Part shown: positions 8,494 through 17,521 of the stretch, in pieces
Numbering within the stretch: the first letter of the stretch is position 1
Layout: every line of letters starts with the position of its first letter
NCBI GenBank assembly: GCA_016841675.1
Contig: JAENYQ010000010.1
Span: forward strand, 1 to 61,547
DNA: 61,547 bases
Reading direction: 5' to 3'
Origin: Desulfotomaculum sp.
GTDB taxonomy: Bacteria > Bacillota > Desulfotomaculia > Desulfotomaculales > Desulfallaceae
Program-made: the position numbers and the translations under genes
The notes under the pieces: model-generated
The model's database searches: none
The model's input: the letters and a program-made list of their open reading frames with translations, nothing else
Told to the model about the DNA's origin: nothing

Positions 8494-10437
8494 TTAGGCC
8501 ACGCGGCGGGTAAATGCGGTGGCCATGAAAGCTGCCACCAGGCCCGCCACGGCCAGGGAAATCGCTGCTAGATCACCGCGCTGAGCGGTTAGGTCCAGCA
8601 GTTGGGCCAACAGGCCCCCCACCGTAAAGGCAATTACCCAGGTGGATACCCACATAATGGTGGCTTCACGGCGCCCACGTTCTTTAAAGATAATCAGGAT
8701 GGAGGCGATGCAGGGCACAAACAGAGTGATGGTCACCAGCGCTACCAACATGGCGGCCGGTGTTAGATTCATGCTATATAGCCCGGCAGCGCCAAAGTCA
8801 CGGCGTACAATGCCCATGATAAAGGCGGTGGCCGTTTCCGGCGGCAGACCCAGCCAGCCCACGGTCAGCGGTGACATGGCCCGCTGCAGAAGCGACAGAG
8901 CGCCGGTAAGCTGCAGCGTGCTGATAATCAATGCCCCCCCGGCAAAAAGCGGTGTCGCTTCCTTGATGAATATCCAGGTTCTGGTAAGTGTCTTTTTCAG
9001 CACGTTTTCGGCCTTGGGTAGGCGCAGGGGAGGCAGGTCAATAAGCAAATTAGCCGAATGGCCTGGTAAAATTCTATTTAGCACCGTGCCAACTACGATT
9101 AAAACGGTTAGAATTACCAGAGCGTAAAGCAGTACGAACGATAGTCCAATCCCGGCCAGCAGTCCGGCAATTACGCCCAACTGGGCTGAGCAGGGGATGG
9201 CCAACCCCAAAAGGAAAATGGCGATGCGCCTTTCCCGGTCCGAGCTTAACAAACGGGTGGTAATGCTGGCCATGGTAACGCAGCCGAAGCCGAGGATCAG
9301 GGGTATGATGGCCCGGCCGTTCAGTCCCAGGTTGGTAAGTGCCCTGTCTGTCAGGGTGGCTATACGGGGCAGGTAACCGGAATCCTCAAATAGAGCAAGG
9401 AAGAAGTAAAAACCTGCCACTAGTGGCATTAGAAGCCCCAGCACGTAGGTCACGGTCATGGTTAAAACCCCGAATTCGCCAATTAAAATAGTTCCCGGAA
9501 TACCTTCCACCGGAGCTGCCCGCCCCACCAGGTCCCGCACAAATGGTTCGTATTGGCCCAGCATTACGGTCTCTTCGGTGAAGCCCACTACTGTCCCAGC
9601 CACAAATACACCCACCGTCTGATACATCAACCACAGGGCGCCGAGCAGGATGGGTATCCCGGTCAGCGGCATAATCATCCACCGGCCCAACTTGGCACTA
9701 AAACTGGTGCTACCAATGACTGTCTTAGTTACCCTCTCAACTATACTATTGACCTGCTCCCGGCGCGCCAGGTAAATAACCTCCCGATCCGCACCGGGTT
9801 CAATGCCGTGTCGTTTGGAAACCGCGGGATCGCCCTCTAAAACCAGCAGAGCCTCGGCCTGGCTGCCCACTCGGTTAAACATTTGATTTAGTTTTTGCTG
9901 TAACTCCGGGTCAATATAACCCGGTTTGGCTTGGTCCAGTGATGACACCAGTTTATCCAGCCCTTCTTTGCGCACTGCCACCGTTGGTATTATCGGCACA
10001 CCCAGCATTTCGCCCAAAAGATCATGGTTTATGTCGATACCCTGCCTGGCAGTCTCGTCCATCATGTTCAGGGCTACGATTACCGGTACCCCGGTGTCGA
10101 TAATCTGTCGGGTTAGAAATAGGTCCCTTTCCAGGTGCACGGCGTTGACTACATTAATTACTAGGTCGGCGGAAAGAATGATGTCCCGGGCTACCCGTTC
10201 CTCGTCGTTAAATGAAGATATGCCGTATACCCCGGGGGTGTCGATAAGCACATCATGGCCCAGTTTGGCGTGGGCTATTTCCAGGGTTGTCCCCGGGTAA
10301 TTCGATACATCAACGTAAAGTCCGGTTAAGTGATTAAAGAAAACTGATTTACCAGCGTTTGGGTTGCCGGCCAGGACGACTTTGCGAGCTTCGGCCGGAA
10401 TATCCATTTGTAGAGCCATACCATGGCAATGGGCCAT
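8494..10437 (-). CDS. feoB: ferrous iron transport protein B
   Basis: A 647-residue GTP-dependent Fe(II) transporter of the cytoplasmic membrane. The N-terminal G domain shows G1 GNPNAGKS (residues 24-31), G3 DTPGVYG and G4 NMMDE, followed by the helical GDI-like region and a membrane domain with two Gate motifs (about 8-10 helices). Codons and length are normal for short-form FeoB. It lies downstream of feoA, with a REP-like palindrome between them, and is followed by the zinc-ribbon gene. Two Fur boxes upstream of feoA imply iron repression. Confidence 0.95.
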   Translation of the reverse strand: MAHCHGMALQMDIPAEARKVVLAGNPNAGKSVFFNHLTGLYVDVSNYPGTTLEIAHAKLGHDVLIDTPGVYGISSFNDEERVARDIILSADLVINVVNAVHLERDLFLTRQIIDTGVPVIVALNMMDETARQGIDINHDLLGEMLGVPIIPTVAVRKEGLDKLVSSLDQAKPGYIDPELQQKLNQMFNRVGSQAEALLVLEGDPAVSKRHGIEPGADREVIYLARREQVNSIVERVTKTVIGSTSFSAKLGRWMIMPLTGIPILLGALWLMYQTVGVFVAGTVVGFTEETVMLGQYEPFVRDLVGRAAPVEGIPGTILIGEFGVLTMTVTYVLGLLMPLVAGFYFFLALFEDSGYLPRIATLTDRALTNLGLNGRAIIPLILGFGCVTMASITTRLLSSDRERRIAIFLLGLAIPCSAQLGVIAGLLAGIGLSFVLLYALVILTVLIVVGTVLNRILPGHSANLLIDLPPLRLPKAENVLKKTLTRTWIFIKEATPLFAGGALIISTLQLTGALSLLQRAMSPLTVGWLGLPPETATAFIMGIVRRDFGAAGLYSMNLTPAAMLVALVTITLFVPCIASILIIFKERGRREATIMWVSTWVIAFTVGGLLAQLLDLTAQRGDLAAISLAVAGLVAAFMATAFTRRVA

Positions 10438-10460
10438 AATTTCACCACCTTTTTAATTTT

Positions 10461-10518
10461 GGTGCCAGGTGTTGCAAGTTGAAAATCGAAGATTTTACAA
10501 CTTGCAACACCTGGCACC
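10461..10518. repeat. GGTGCCAGGTG-type palindrome between feoA and feoB
   Basis: GGTGCCAGGTGTTGCAAGTT and its inverted copy form a nearly perfect 58-base hairpin with an ATCGAAGAT core. It occupies almost all of the feoA-feoB junction. A related palindrome is at 30223-30311. It could attenuate feoB relative to feoA or stabilise an mRNA end. Confidence 0.85.
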
Positions 10519-10528
10519 AAGGTTGGGG

Positions 10529-10747
10529 TTACTGTAGAGCCACTGTTATTTTACCGGCCAGACCGCGGCCGATGGCAATCTCCTGCCTGTCTTTACGCAG
10601 TACTACGGGACCTGCCGGAACTATTTCCGAGCAGGTTGCGGTGGAACCTTCGGCAAATCCGAACCTAATGGCCTGCACCCGGGTAAGTTCGTCGGCAATA
10701 GCTAGAATCTTGAATACCTGGCCTCTTTTAATTCGGTCCAGTGTCAT
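10529..10747 (-). CDS. feoA: ferrous iron transport protein A
   Basis: A 72-residue SH3-like cytoplasmic protein that assists FeoB. ATG 10747 is preceded by GCGGAGGTGC; the longer open frame to 10816 would overlap a Fur box and lacks a ribosome-binding site. The C-terminal IAIGRGLAGKITV segment and the early LDRIKRGQ segment are typical of FeoA. First gene of the feoAB-zinc-ribbon operon. Confidence 0.92.
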   Translation of the reverse strand: MTLDRIKRGQVFKILAIADELTRVQAIRFGFAEGSTATCSEIVPAGPVVLRKDRQEIAIGRGLAGKITVALQ

Positions 10748-10795
10748 ATTGAGCACCTCCGCTAATAATGAGTTACTTTTACAAATAATCACATT

Positions 10796-10814
10796 GATAA
10801 TGAAAATCTTTATC
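10796..10814 (-). promoter_or_regulatory. Fur box (promoter-proximal)
   Basis: GATAATGAAAATCTTTATC agrees closely with the 19-base Fur consensus and is near-palindromic. It lies about 50 bases upstream of the feoA start. Binding of Fe-Fur here would block transcription of the feo operon. Confidence 0.75.
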
Positions 10815-10869
10815 ACTAATTAGCTAAAATTAATACCGGTTACCCGGTTATGAACTTATGTAACTAAAT

Positions 10870-10888
10870 GATAATGATTTTCATTTAC
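10870..10888 (-). promoter_or_regulatory. Fur box (promoter-distal)
   Basis: GATAATGATTTTCATTTAC is a second good match to the Fur consensus, 55 bases upstream of the first, so the probable feoA promoter lies between or over the two sites. Confidence 0.75.
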
Positions 10889-11059
10889 ATTATATTGCCG
10901 GGTATTTATTTAGTCAACTAATTTATTTGTGATAGGAAAAAAGATATAACTGTCGAATTTAAGTCCAGCGAACAAAAGTCATTATTAAAACCAATTGTCA
11001 TAGCAATAAGGGGTTCTCAGGGGAAACTAGCACAGCCTGTTTTTACCATAACCGGGGAG

Positions 11060-12394
11060 ATGAGGAAATTGCAGTACCAGGAAGCCATGGAATACTTGCA
11101 GAACCTGACCAAGTTCGGGATGAATTTTGGGCTGGGGCGAGAAACCGAACTGTTGCGCAGGCTGAAAGACCCGCATAGAAAAATCAGGGTAATCCACGTC
11201 GGCGGAACCAATGGCAAGGGCTCTACCTCGGCTATGCTGGCAGCAGTGCTGCAAAATGCCGGTTATCGGGTCGGCACATTTACATCACCTCACTTGCATT
11301 CCTATACTGAACGTTATCGGATTAACGGGCACCAAATTGAAATAGAGCAAGTGGCCCGGCTGATTACAATTCTTCGGCCGCACCTGGAAGACATGGTGCG
11401 GGACGGTTTTGAGCACCCTACCGAATTTGAAGTTAGCACCGCCATGGCTTTTTTGTATTTTTGTGAACAGGCGGTGGATTTTGTGGTGCTGGAGGTAGGT
11501 CTGGGCGGCGCCATCGATTCCACCAATGTGGTAACGCCGCTGTTATCAGTCATTACCAACGTGGCCATGGACCATATGGATTACCTCGGCCATACCTTGG
11601 TGGAAATTGCCCGGGTCAAGGCTGGAATTATAAAACCGGGAGTGCCGGTGGTAACCGCGGCCGAAATCCCTGAAGTGCTTGAGGTGATTGAATTGGCCTG
11701 CCAGGAAAAAGGGTGCTCGCTGGTCAAGGTGGGCAAAGGAGTATCCTGGAAGCCCGGCGGACATTCACTGCAGGGCCAGTCTTTCGATTATATTGGAATT
11801 AACGGGCAGCTACAAAATTTGTGGCTGCCGCTCATGGGCGGACACCAGCTGATTAATGCCGCCACCGCGCTGGTGACGTTGGAAATGTTGGAAAAGTACA
11901 GACATGCCGTGTTAAACGAGAAGGCTATACGGGATGGCCTGGCCGCCGTGGTCTGGCCGGCGCGGTTAGAGTTGATTGGGGAAAACCCACCGGTACTCAT
12001 TGATGGTGCACATAATTATGACGGGGCCTGCAGTTTGCGCCGGGCGCTTGATGAATATTTTGCAGGCAGTAGTGTGATTATGGTAATGGGGATGCTTGGC
12101 GACAAGGAGAGGGCCAAGGTGGTTGCTGAACTGGCGCCCCGGGCCCGGCACGTAATAATTACCAGGCCCAACAGTCCCCGGGCAGGCAACTGGGAGCAGC
12201 TGGCCGACGAGGCGCGCCGCTACGTCACGCACGTGGAGACTGTGGAAGACATCGACGCTGCGGTCAAGGCAGGTCTGGCAGTAGCCCGAGAAGGCGACCT
12301 GGTTTGTATTACCGGCTCATTGTACATGGTGGCCGACGCCCGGGAAACGGTACTTTGGCTGAACAGCCACAGTAAGCCGAGGAGTTTGCGGTAA
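11060..12394 (+). CDS. folC: folylpolyglutamate synthase / dihydrofolate synthase
   Basis: A 444-residue Mur-ligase-family enzyme that adds glutamate to (dihydro)folate using ATP. The P-loop is GGTNGKGST (about residues 48-56), preceded by the FolC signature TKFGMNFGLGRE; later come the magnesium-site region VLEVGLGGAIDSTN and the C-terminal DGAHN motif. ATG 11060 abuts GGGGAG; TTG 11069 would have better spacing and remove three residues. In many Clostridia folC directly follows valS; here a sulfur-carrier/transporter pair and the feo operon lie between them on the other strand. Confidence 0.95.
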   Translation: MRKLQYQEAMEYLQNLTKFGMNFGLGRETELLRRLKDPHRKIRVIHVGGTNGKGSTSAMLAAVLQNAGYRVGTFTSPHLHSYTERYRINGHQIEIEQVARLITILRPHLEDMVRDGFEHPTEFEVSTAMAFLYFCEQAVDFVVLEVGLGGAIDSTNVVTPLLSVITNVAMDHMDYLGHTLVEIARVKAGIIKPGVPVVTAAEIPEVLEVIELACQEKGCSLVKVGKGVSWKPGGHSLQGQSFDYIGINGQLQNLWLPLMGGHQLINAATALVTLEMLEKYRHAVLNEKAIRDGLAAVVWPARLELIGENPPVLIDGAHNYDGACSLRRALDEYFAGSSVIMVMGMLGDKERAKVVAELAPRARHVIITRPNSPRAGNWEQLADEARRYVTHVETVEDIDAAVKAGLAVAREGDLVCITGSLYMVADARETVLWLNSHSKPRSLR

Positions 12395-12714
12395 GTGCTC
12401 AGGATGACACCATCAAGATTGTTTTTTCAAGGTAGCCGAGGATGCCAAATGTAAACTCCAACAGTAGGCTGCAATCCGTTGACGGGGCATTTTATTTACG
12501 GTAGACTTTAACGAGTGCAATGCTAAAATGTCTCAAAGATGATGTTTAAATAATCCCGCACTAGATTATGGTTAATAACTCTTTTTGATATGCACTTACA
12601 TGATATGGGAGTGGAACTGGTTGCGGCATATTGCTAGCCTGATTATTGGGTGGGGTAAAATACTGACTGCCGCCGTCTTTTTTATCAATGGTGTGGATAT
12701 GGAGGTGTATGTTT
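12395..12714. other. 320-base intergenic region
   Basis: No gene is seen. It begins with a short relic of the GCTCAGGATGACA repeat just after folC. A candidate promoter for ridA is TTGACG (12479-12484), 17-base spacer, TAGACT (12502-12507). The ridA ribosome-binding site GGAGG is at 12701-12705. Confidence 0.5.
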
Positions 12715-13170
12715 TTGAAACCCAGCGAAAAAATGACTGAATTGGGGCTGACTCTTCCACTGGCGCCGCGACCGGTAGCGGCCTACGCGCCCGGGGTACT
12801 GGTTGACGGGTGGGCTTATATATCCGGCCAACTGCCCTTTGTAGCCGGCGAATTAAAGTATACCGGCCGGGTGGGTAGCGACTGTACCGAAAAGGAAGGT
12901 TATGATGCTGCGCGGCTCTGTGTTTTAAACTGCCTGGCGGTGGCTGCGGAACTGGCCGGCGGTATTGACTTAATCAAGCGGGTGGTTAAGGTCACCGGCT
13001 TTGTAAGCAGTGCGCCTGGTTTTACCGGTCAACCGGCGGTGATTAATGGTGCCTCTGAATTGTTGGGACAAGTTTTTGGTGATGCGGGCAAGCATGCCCG
13101 GGCTGCCGTTGGGGTTTGCGAACTACCGTTGGGCGCCGCCGTGGAAGTGGAAATGATCGTTAAAATATAA
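12715..13170 (+). CDS. RidA (YjgF/YER057c/UK114) family protein
   Basis: A 151-residue protein of the RidA superfamily (YjgF_like subgroup with longer N-terminus). Visible are [12 protein letters not shown], the DAARLCVLN helix and a C-terminal [18 protein letters not shown] stretch with the conserved arginine that binds the carboxylate in RidA. Family members hydrolyse enamine/imine intermediates such as 2-aminoacrylate. TTG 12715 is chosen for its 9-base spacing from GGAGG; ATG 12709 is only 3 bases away. Ordinary for this chromosomal neighbourhood. Confidence 0.85.
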   Translation: MKPSEKMTELGLTLPLAPRPVAAYAPGVLVDGWAYISGQLPFVAGELKYTGRVGSDCTEKEGYDAARLCVLNCLAVAAELAGGIDLIKRVVKVTGFVSSAPGFTGQPAVINGASELLGQVFGDAGKHARAAVGVCELPLGAAVEVEMIVKI

Positions 13171-13287
13171 TTTATCTACAGTCGAAACAGGACGGTAATA
13201 TGGTAAAATGTAATTGTATTAAGTTTATTAATCAGAGCGGAAAAAGCAGCATGCCGCACCGAAATAAAAACATTGGGGTGGTGAATC

Positions 13288-13545
13288 TTGAACAAAGGGT
13301 ATCGGGGTTCAAAAAGCCCCTTGATTTTGTTTTTGTTACTATTGACCGGAGGCTTGGCAGGCAGCGCCCTTTCCGGCTCATTGGCCAAAACATTACCTGT
13401 GCTGGCCACTACCGGTAATATTGGTATGAAACCGGCTACATTGGATTTACATTTTATGCAATTGACTTTTGGTTTTATTATGAACATAGGCCCGCTTACA
13501 GTGTTGGGTATCATACTGGGTTATCTGGTTTACCGCAGGGCATAA
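13288..13545 (+). CDS. DUF4321 small membrane protein
   Basis: An 85-residue protein with two hydrophobic helices (about residues 11-34 and 58-81) joined by a loop containing DLHFMQLTFGF, recognisable as DUF4321. TTG start behind GGTGGTG. In Clostridia the gene commonly sits just upstream of maf-radC-mreB, as here, suggesting a cell-envelope role, but no function is established. Confidence 0.75.
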   Translation: MNKGYRGSKSPLILFLLLLTGGLAGSALSGSLAKTLPVLATTGNIGMKPATLDLHFMQLTFGFIMNIGPLTVLGIILGYLVYRRA

Positions 13546-13628
13546 TGCTTAAGGCGGACTTGAACTATCGTGGCGGCACTGGTTATTGGATGCAAGCGTG
13601 CGGCCGATAATGGAGGGTATGTAATACA

Positions 13629-14216
13629 TTGCCTCACATCTATCTGGCATCGTCATCACCCCGTAGACGCGAAATACTGGAATTAATCAAATTGCCGCAT
13701 ACCGTACTGGCTATTGATGTGGATGAGTCCCTGCCGCCGGGTATGACTGCGCCGGAACAGGTGGAATCACTGTCCCGGCGCAAAGCGAATTATGCGGCTC
13801 GTAAGTTGCCAGGTGGGGTGGTTATTGCTGCCGACACCGTGGTGGTGTTGGACGGCGAGGTGCTGGGCAAGCCGGAAGATGAGACTATGGCCATGGAGAT
13901 GCTGGAGCGGCTGCAGGGGCGCACCCATGAGGTTTTTACCGGGGCCACGGTGTGGGACATTTCTCGCGGGAGATCCGTCACCAGGCACGACCGTACCTTT
14001 GTGGATATGCGGCCTGTGGGGCGGGACGAGTTGTTTAGGTATATTGCGACCGGCGAACCGATGGATAAAGCCGGCGCGTATGGGATTCAGGGGCTGGGTT
14101 CCGTATTAATAACCGGGATTCGGGGTTGCTATTTCAACGTGATGGGACTGCCGGTGTACAAGCTGACCCTGATGCTCAAGGAGTTGGATATTGATGTCAG
14201 CGAGTACTGGGGATAA
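13629..14216 (+). CDS. maf: Maf-like nucleoside triphosphate pyrophosphatase
   Basis: A 195-residue cytoplasmic Maf protein. The N-terminal LASSSPRRREIL motif and the IAADTVVVLDGE and KPED segments are those of the YhdE/Maf group, which hydrolyse dTTP/UTP and modified nucleotides to monophosphates. TTG start behind GGAGGG (11-base spacing). The 3' end overlaps the start of radC by about 23 bases. Part of the conserved maf-radC-mreBCD cluster; overexpression of Maf blocks septation in Bacillus. Confidence 0.93.
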   Translation: MPHIYLASSSPRRREILELIKLPHTVLAIDVDESLPPGMTAPEQVESLSRRKANYAARKLPGGVVIAADTVVVLDGEVLGKPEDETMAMEMLERLQGRTHEVFTGATVWDISRGRSVTRHDRTFVDMRPVGRDELFRYIATGEPMDKAGAYGIQGLGSVLITGIRGCYFNVMGLPVYKLTLMLKELDIDVSEYWG

Positions 14217-14919
14217 TTCCAGGCAGGGGCGGGAGCATTACCGGATAGCTATCAAAGATATGCCCGTAGAGCTGCGTCCCAGGGAAAGGCTTTTAAATGA
14301 GGGGCCGCAGTTTTTATCGGATATTGAGCTTTTAGCCATCATGCTGCGCACCGGCAGTGCTGATGCAAGTGCCATGGATTTAGCTACAGGTTTATTGGGA
14401 CATTTTGGCGGACTCAGACAGTTATTGGACGCATCTACCGAGGAATTAAGCGCGTTTAAAGGTGTTGGGCCAGCCAAAGTGGCTCATATTAAAGCCGCGC
14501 TTGAACTGGGCCGGCGGGTTGCCATAACCACTGCTTGGGACAGGCCTTCCATCAAGTCACCGGAAAATGCCGCTGCCTTGGTGATGGAAGAAATGCGTCA
14601 CCTGGATCGTGAGCATTTTTGGGCTCTATTGCTTAACACCAAAAACCAGGTGCTGGCCCGAGAAGTGATTTCCATTGGAACGCTGAACTTTTCAGCCATT
14701 CATCCCCGGGAATTGTTTAAGGCAGCCATCAAGCGCAGCGCCGCCGGGGTAATCCTGGTACATAACCACCCCAGCGGAGATCCCACTCCCAGCCGGCAGG
14801 ACATTGAGGCTACCACAAGACTGGTGGAGGCGGGGAATATTATTGGGATTGATGTCTTAGATCACCTGGTTGTGGGAGATAATAAGTTCACGAGTTTCAA
14901 GGTCCAAGGACTGCTATAA
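14194..14919 (+). CDS. radC: RadC/JAB domain protein
   Basis: A 241-residue protein with an N-terminal helix-hairpin-helix region (FKGVGPAKVAHIKA, about residues 88-101) and a C-terminal JAMM/MPN metalloprotease-like domain with HNHPSGDPTPS followed by the distal Asp. ATG 14194 lies inside the maf 3' end behind AAGGAG; an adjoining TTG at 14191 is an alternative. RadC's biochemical role is still unsettled. The gene lies between maf and mreB, as in most Firmicutes. Confidence 0.93.
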   Translation: MSASTGDNSRQGREHYRIAIKDMPVELRPRERLLNEGPQFLSDIELLAIMLRTGSADASAMDLATGLLGHFGGLRQLLDASTEELSAFKGVGPAKVAHIKAALELGRRVAITTAWDRPSIKSPENAAALVMEEMRHLDREHFWALLLNTKNQVLAREVISIGTLNFSAIHPRELFKAAIKRSAAGVILVHNHPSGDPTPSRQDIEATTRLVEAGNIIGIDVLDHLVVGDNKFTSFKVQGLL

Positions 14920-14944
14920 ACAATAAACTGAGAGGTGCCGATAG

Positions 14945-15976
14945 ATGCGGTTTGGAATTTTCTCCAAAGATATGGGTATAGATCTGGGAACGGCTAATTC
15001 CCTGGTTTACGTAAAAGGTAAGGGCATAGTGCTCCGGGAACCGTCGGTGGTGGCCATCCAGAGGGACAATGGCCAGGTGCTGGCAGTGGGGGAGGAAGCC
15101 AAGCAGATGATTGGCCGCACCCCGGGTAATATCGTGGCTATCCGCCCTATGAAAGACGGTGTGATTGCCGATTTTGACGTCACCCAAAGTATGATTAGGT
15201 ATTTTATCAACAAGGCGTTGCGCAGGGGCTCATTTCTAATCAGGCCCCGGGTGGTGGTTTCGGTGCCTTCAGGGGTCACTGCAGTGGAGGAACGGGCGGT
15301 ACGCGAAGCAGCCCTGCAGGCGGGCGCTCGTGAAGCTTACTTGATTGAGGAGCCAATGGCAGCTGCCATTGGGGCCGGGTTGCCGGTGCATGAACCTACT
15401 GGCAACATGATTGTGGATATCGGGGGCGGCACCACCGAAGTGGCCGTTATTTCGCTGGGCGGCATCGTTACCAGTCGGTCCATCCGGATCGCCGGCGACG
15501 AAATGGACGAGGCCATTATCCATCACGTTAAAAAGACATACAACCTGATGATCGGTGAACGTACCTCCGAGGAAATTAAAATTGAACTCGGCACTGCCTA
15601 CCCATTCAATACTATAGAAACATATGAGATCAGGGGGCGGGACCTGGTCAGCGGATTGCCCAAAACCATTGAGATTACATCGGAGGAAATACACAAAGCG
15701 CTTTCCGAGCCTGTTTACAGTATCCTGGACGCCATTAAAAATACCCTGGAACTTACCCCGCCGGAACTGGCCGCGGATATCATGGACCGGGGCATTGTGA
15801 TGGCCGGCGGCGGCTCGTTGTTGCGCGGTTTGGATCGGCTGGTGTGCGAGCAGACCGGGATGCCGGTGCATATGGCCGAAGACCCGCTGTTGGCGGTGGC
15901 TTACGGAACTGGTCGAGTATTAGAAAACATCGAAATTTTGCGTAAAGTGCTAATCCATCCCAAAAAACTAGCCTAA
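14945..15976 (+). CDS. mreB: rod shape-determining protein MreB
   Basis: A 343-residue actin homologue. Phosphate-1 ([15 protein letters not shown]), phosphate-2 ([14 protein letters not shown]) and the adenosine region ([12 protein letters not shown]) are all intact. It assembles membrane-bound filaments that direct lateral wall synthesis with MreC, MreD, RodA and PBP2, all encoded just downstream. ATG follows GAGAGGTGCC. First gene of the mre block. Confidence 0.97.
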   Translation: MRFGIFSKDMGIDLGTANSLVYVKGKGIVLREPSVVAIQRDNGQVLAVGEEAKQMIGRTPGNIVAIRPMKDGVIADFDVTQSMIRYFINKALRRGSFLIRPRVVVSVPSGVTAVEERAVREAALQAGAREAYLIEEPMAAAIGAGLPVHEPTGNMIVDIGGGTTEVAVISLGGIVTSRSIRIAGDEMDEAIIHHVKKTYNLMIGERTSEEIKIELGTAYPFNTIETYEIRGRDLVSGLPKTIEITSEEIHKALSEPVYSILDAIKNTLELTPPELAADIMDRGIVMAGGGSLLRGLDRLVCEQTGMPVHMAEDPLLAVAYGTGRVLENIEILRKVLIHPKKLA

Positions 15977-16089
15977 AACAGGATTCAAAAAGTCAGGAGT
16001 CAGAATGAAAGAGCGGTTTGCCGTCTCGAAGTATTCTGCATTCTGAATACTAAACTTAACGCCCGGCACCGGAGGAAGGTGGGTGTTGC

Positions 16090-16929
16090 GTGTCCGGCTT
16101 ATCCCTGGCAAAAAAACTCGTATTACTTGGTCTACTGATCATAGTGATGGTGACAGGCCTGCATTATTCCGCAGGCGGCATCGAGAGGCTCACGCCTCTG
16201 GCTTCCTCTGTCCGGGATATCCTGTCTCCGGTACAGCGGGTAATCATGATTGCCGGGCGGGAAGTAAGTAATTTAGTTACAACACCAGCCAAATTGATTG
16301 GGCTGTCCAAACGTTACAGGCAGTTGGATGAGAAGAATAGCCAGCTGGAGAGTCAATTGCTGCAATTCAAAGAAATAAGCGAGGAAAATATCCGACTTAA
16401 AAAAATGCTTGATTTCAGAACAGATCTGGCGCCCCAGCTAGCCACCGAGGCCGCTGCGGTAACCGGGCGGGACCATGGCAACTGGTTTGGTAGTATAACA
16501 ATTAATAAAGGTGAAAACCAGGGCATTAAGAGTGATATGACCGTGATTACGCCGGCCGGGCTGGTCGGCAGGGTAATCCGGGTCTCTGGTAATACCGCCG
16601 AGGTGCTTTTGATTACCGACCCCCGTAGCGGGGTCGGCAGTATGGTACAGGAAACCCGTTCACCGGGTATTTTGGAAGGAGTCACCGGGGGACAGGGAAG
16701 TTTAAAGATGGTGCATATCCCAGCAGACCTGACTCCAGACAGGGGCAATCGGGTCATCACCGCAGGCCTGGGCAGCGTCTTCCCCAAGGGTATTCCGATT
16801 GGTACCGTGCGCGAAGTGCGCAAGGAAGAGGCAGGATTGTTTAAGATGGCTGAGATTGAGCCTTACGTTGATTTTAACCGGCTGGAGGAAGTCCTGGTGG
16901 TTACTTCTTATAAGCTGGAAACGCCCTAA
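16090..16929 (+). CDS. mreC: rod shape-determining protein MreC
   Basis: A 279-residue membrane-anchored protein: one N-terminal helix (about residues 7-27), a coiled coil (about 70-105, QLDEKNSQLESQL) and the two beta-barrel domains (WFGSITINKGENQGI, GLVGRVI, DPRSGVG). GTG start behind GGAGGAAGGTGGG. The 110-base gap after mreB contains a GTCAGGAGTCAGAATGAA tract related to simple repeats elsewhere in the window. MreC links MreB to extracytoplasmic PBP2. Confidence 0.95.
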   Translation: MSGLSLAKKLVLLGLLIIVMVTGLHYSAGGIERLTPLASSVRDILSPVQRVIMIAGREVSNLVTTPAKLIGLSKRYRQLDEKNSQLESQLLQFKEISEENIRLKKMLDFRTDLAPQLATEAAAVTGRDHGNWFGSITINKGENQGIKSDMTVITPAGLVGRVIRVSGNTAEVLLITDPRSGVGSMVQETRSPGILEGVTGGQGSLKMVHIPADLTPDRGNRVITAGLGSVFPKGIPIGTVREVRKEEAGLFKMAEIEPYVDFNRLEEVLVVTSYKLETP

Positions 16930-16947
16930 TGCCGGGAGGTATTCCTG

Positions 16948-17448
16948 TTGCGCACATTTTATTTCCTGGCTCTGGTGCTGGGATTCATATTACTTCAATC
17001 CACGGCCTTGAATTTTATTGCCATTAATGGCATCAAGCCTGATTTGGTGCTGGTGCTGATAATACTTAACGGCTTCCTCCGGGGTACCCGGGAGGGGGCT
17101 TTTTTGGGTTTTGTGGGCGGGGTAATGCAGGATCTGGTAAGCGGGGGTTATTTTGGAATGTATGCCCTTACCAACATAACAGCTGGTTATTTGGGCGGTC
17201 TGGGTGAGGGCCGGTTGTACCGTGATAACCGTTTTATAGCCGCCGGTCTGACCTGGTTTTGTACTTGGGGCGCCCAGTTAGTGTTCTACCTGCTGTTGGC
17301 TGTGGCGGAAGTGCAAGTGCCAGTGCTCACCGCACTAATTGGTATCATTATCCCCGTATCTTTTTACAATGCGCTGGTGGTGCTTTTGTTTTACGGCCTC
17401 TATTACCGTTCCCATCGTCAGGGTTTGCTTAGCGACGGACAGTATTAA
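16948..17448 (+). CDS. mreD: rod shape-determining protein MreD
   Basis: A 166-residue integral membrane protein with about five helices, GIKPDLVLVLIILNGFLRG in the first loop/helix region and FLGFVGGVMQDLVSGGYFGM, both typical of MreD. TTG start behind GGGAGG. Lies 18 bases after mreC, so co-transcribed. Confidence 0.93.
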   Translation: MRTFYFLALVLGFILLQSTALNFIAINGIKPDLVLVLIILNGFLRGTREGAFLGFVGGVMQDLVSGGYFGMYALTNITAGYLGGLGEGRLYRDNRFIAAGLTWFCTWGAQLVFYLLLAVAEVQVPVLTALIGIIIPVSFYNALVVLLFYGLYYRSHRQGLLSDGQY

Positions 17449-17521
17449 ACCCAAATTGTATTTTTGCGGCTCATAATCATATCAAGCATATCAACCGTCG
17501 AACTTGAAAGGGCTGTAGTCT

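Noticed and set aside
15269-15871. A 200-residue frame antisense to mreB
   Set aside because: Shadow of the conserved mreB coding strand, with no independent coding evidence.
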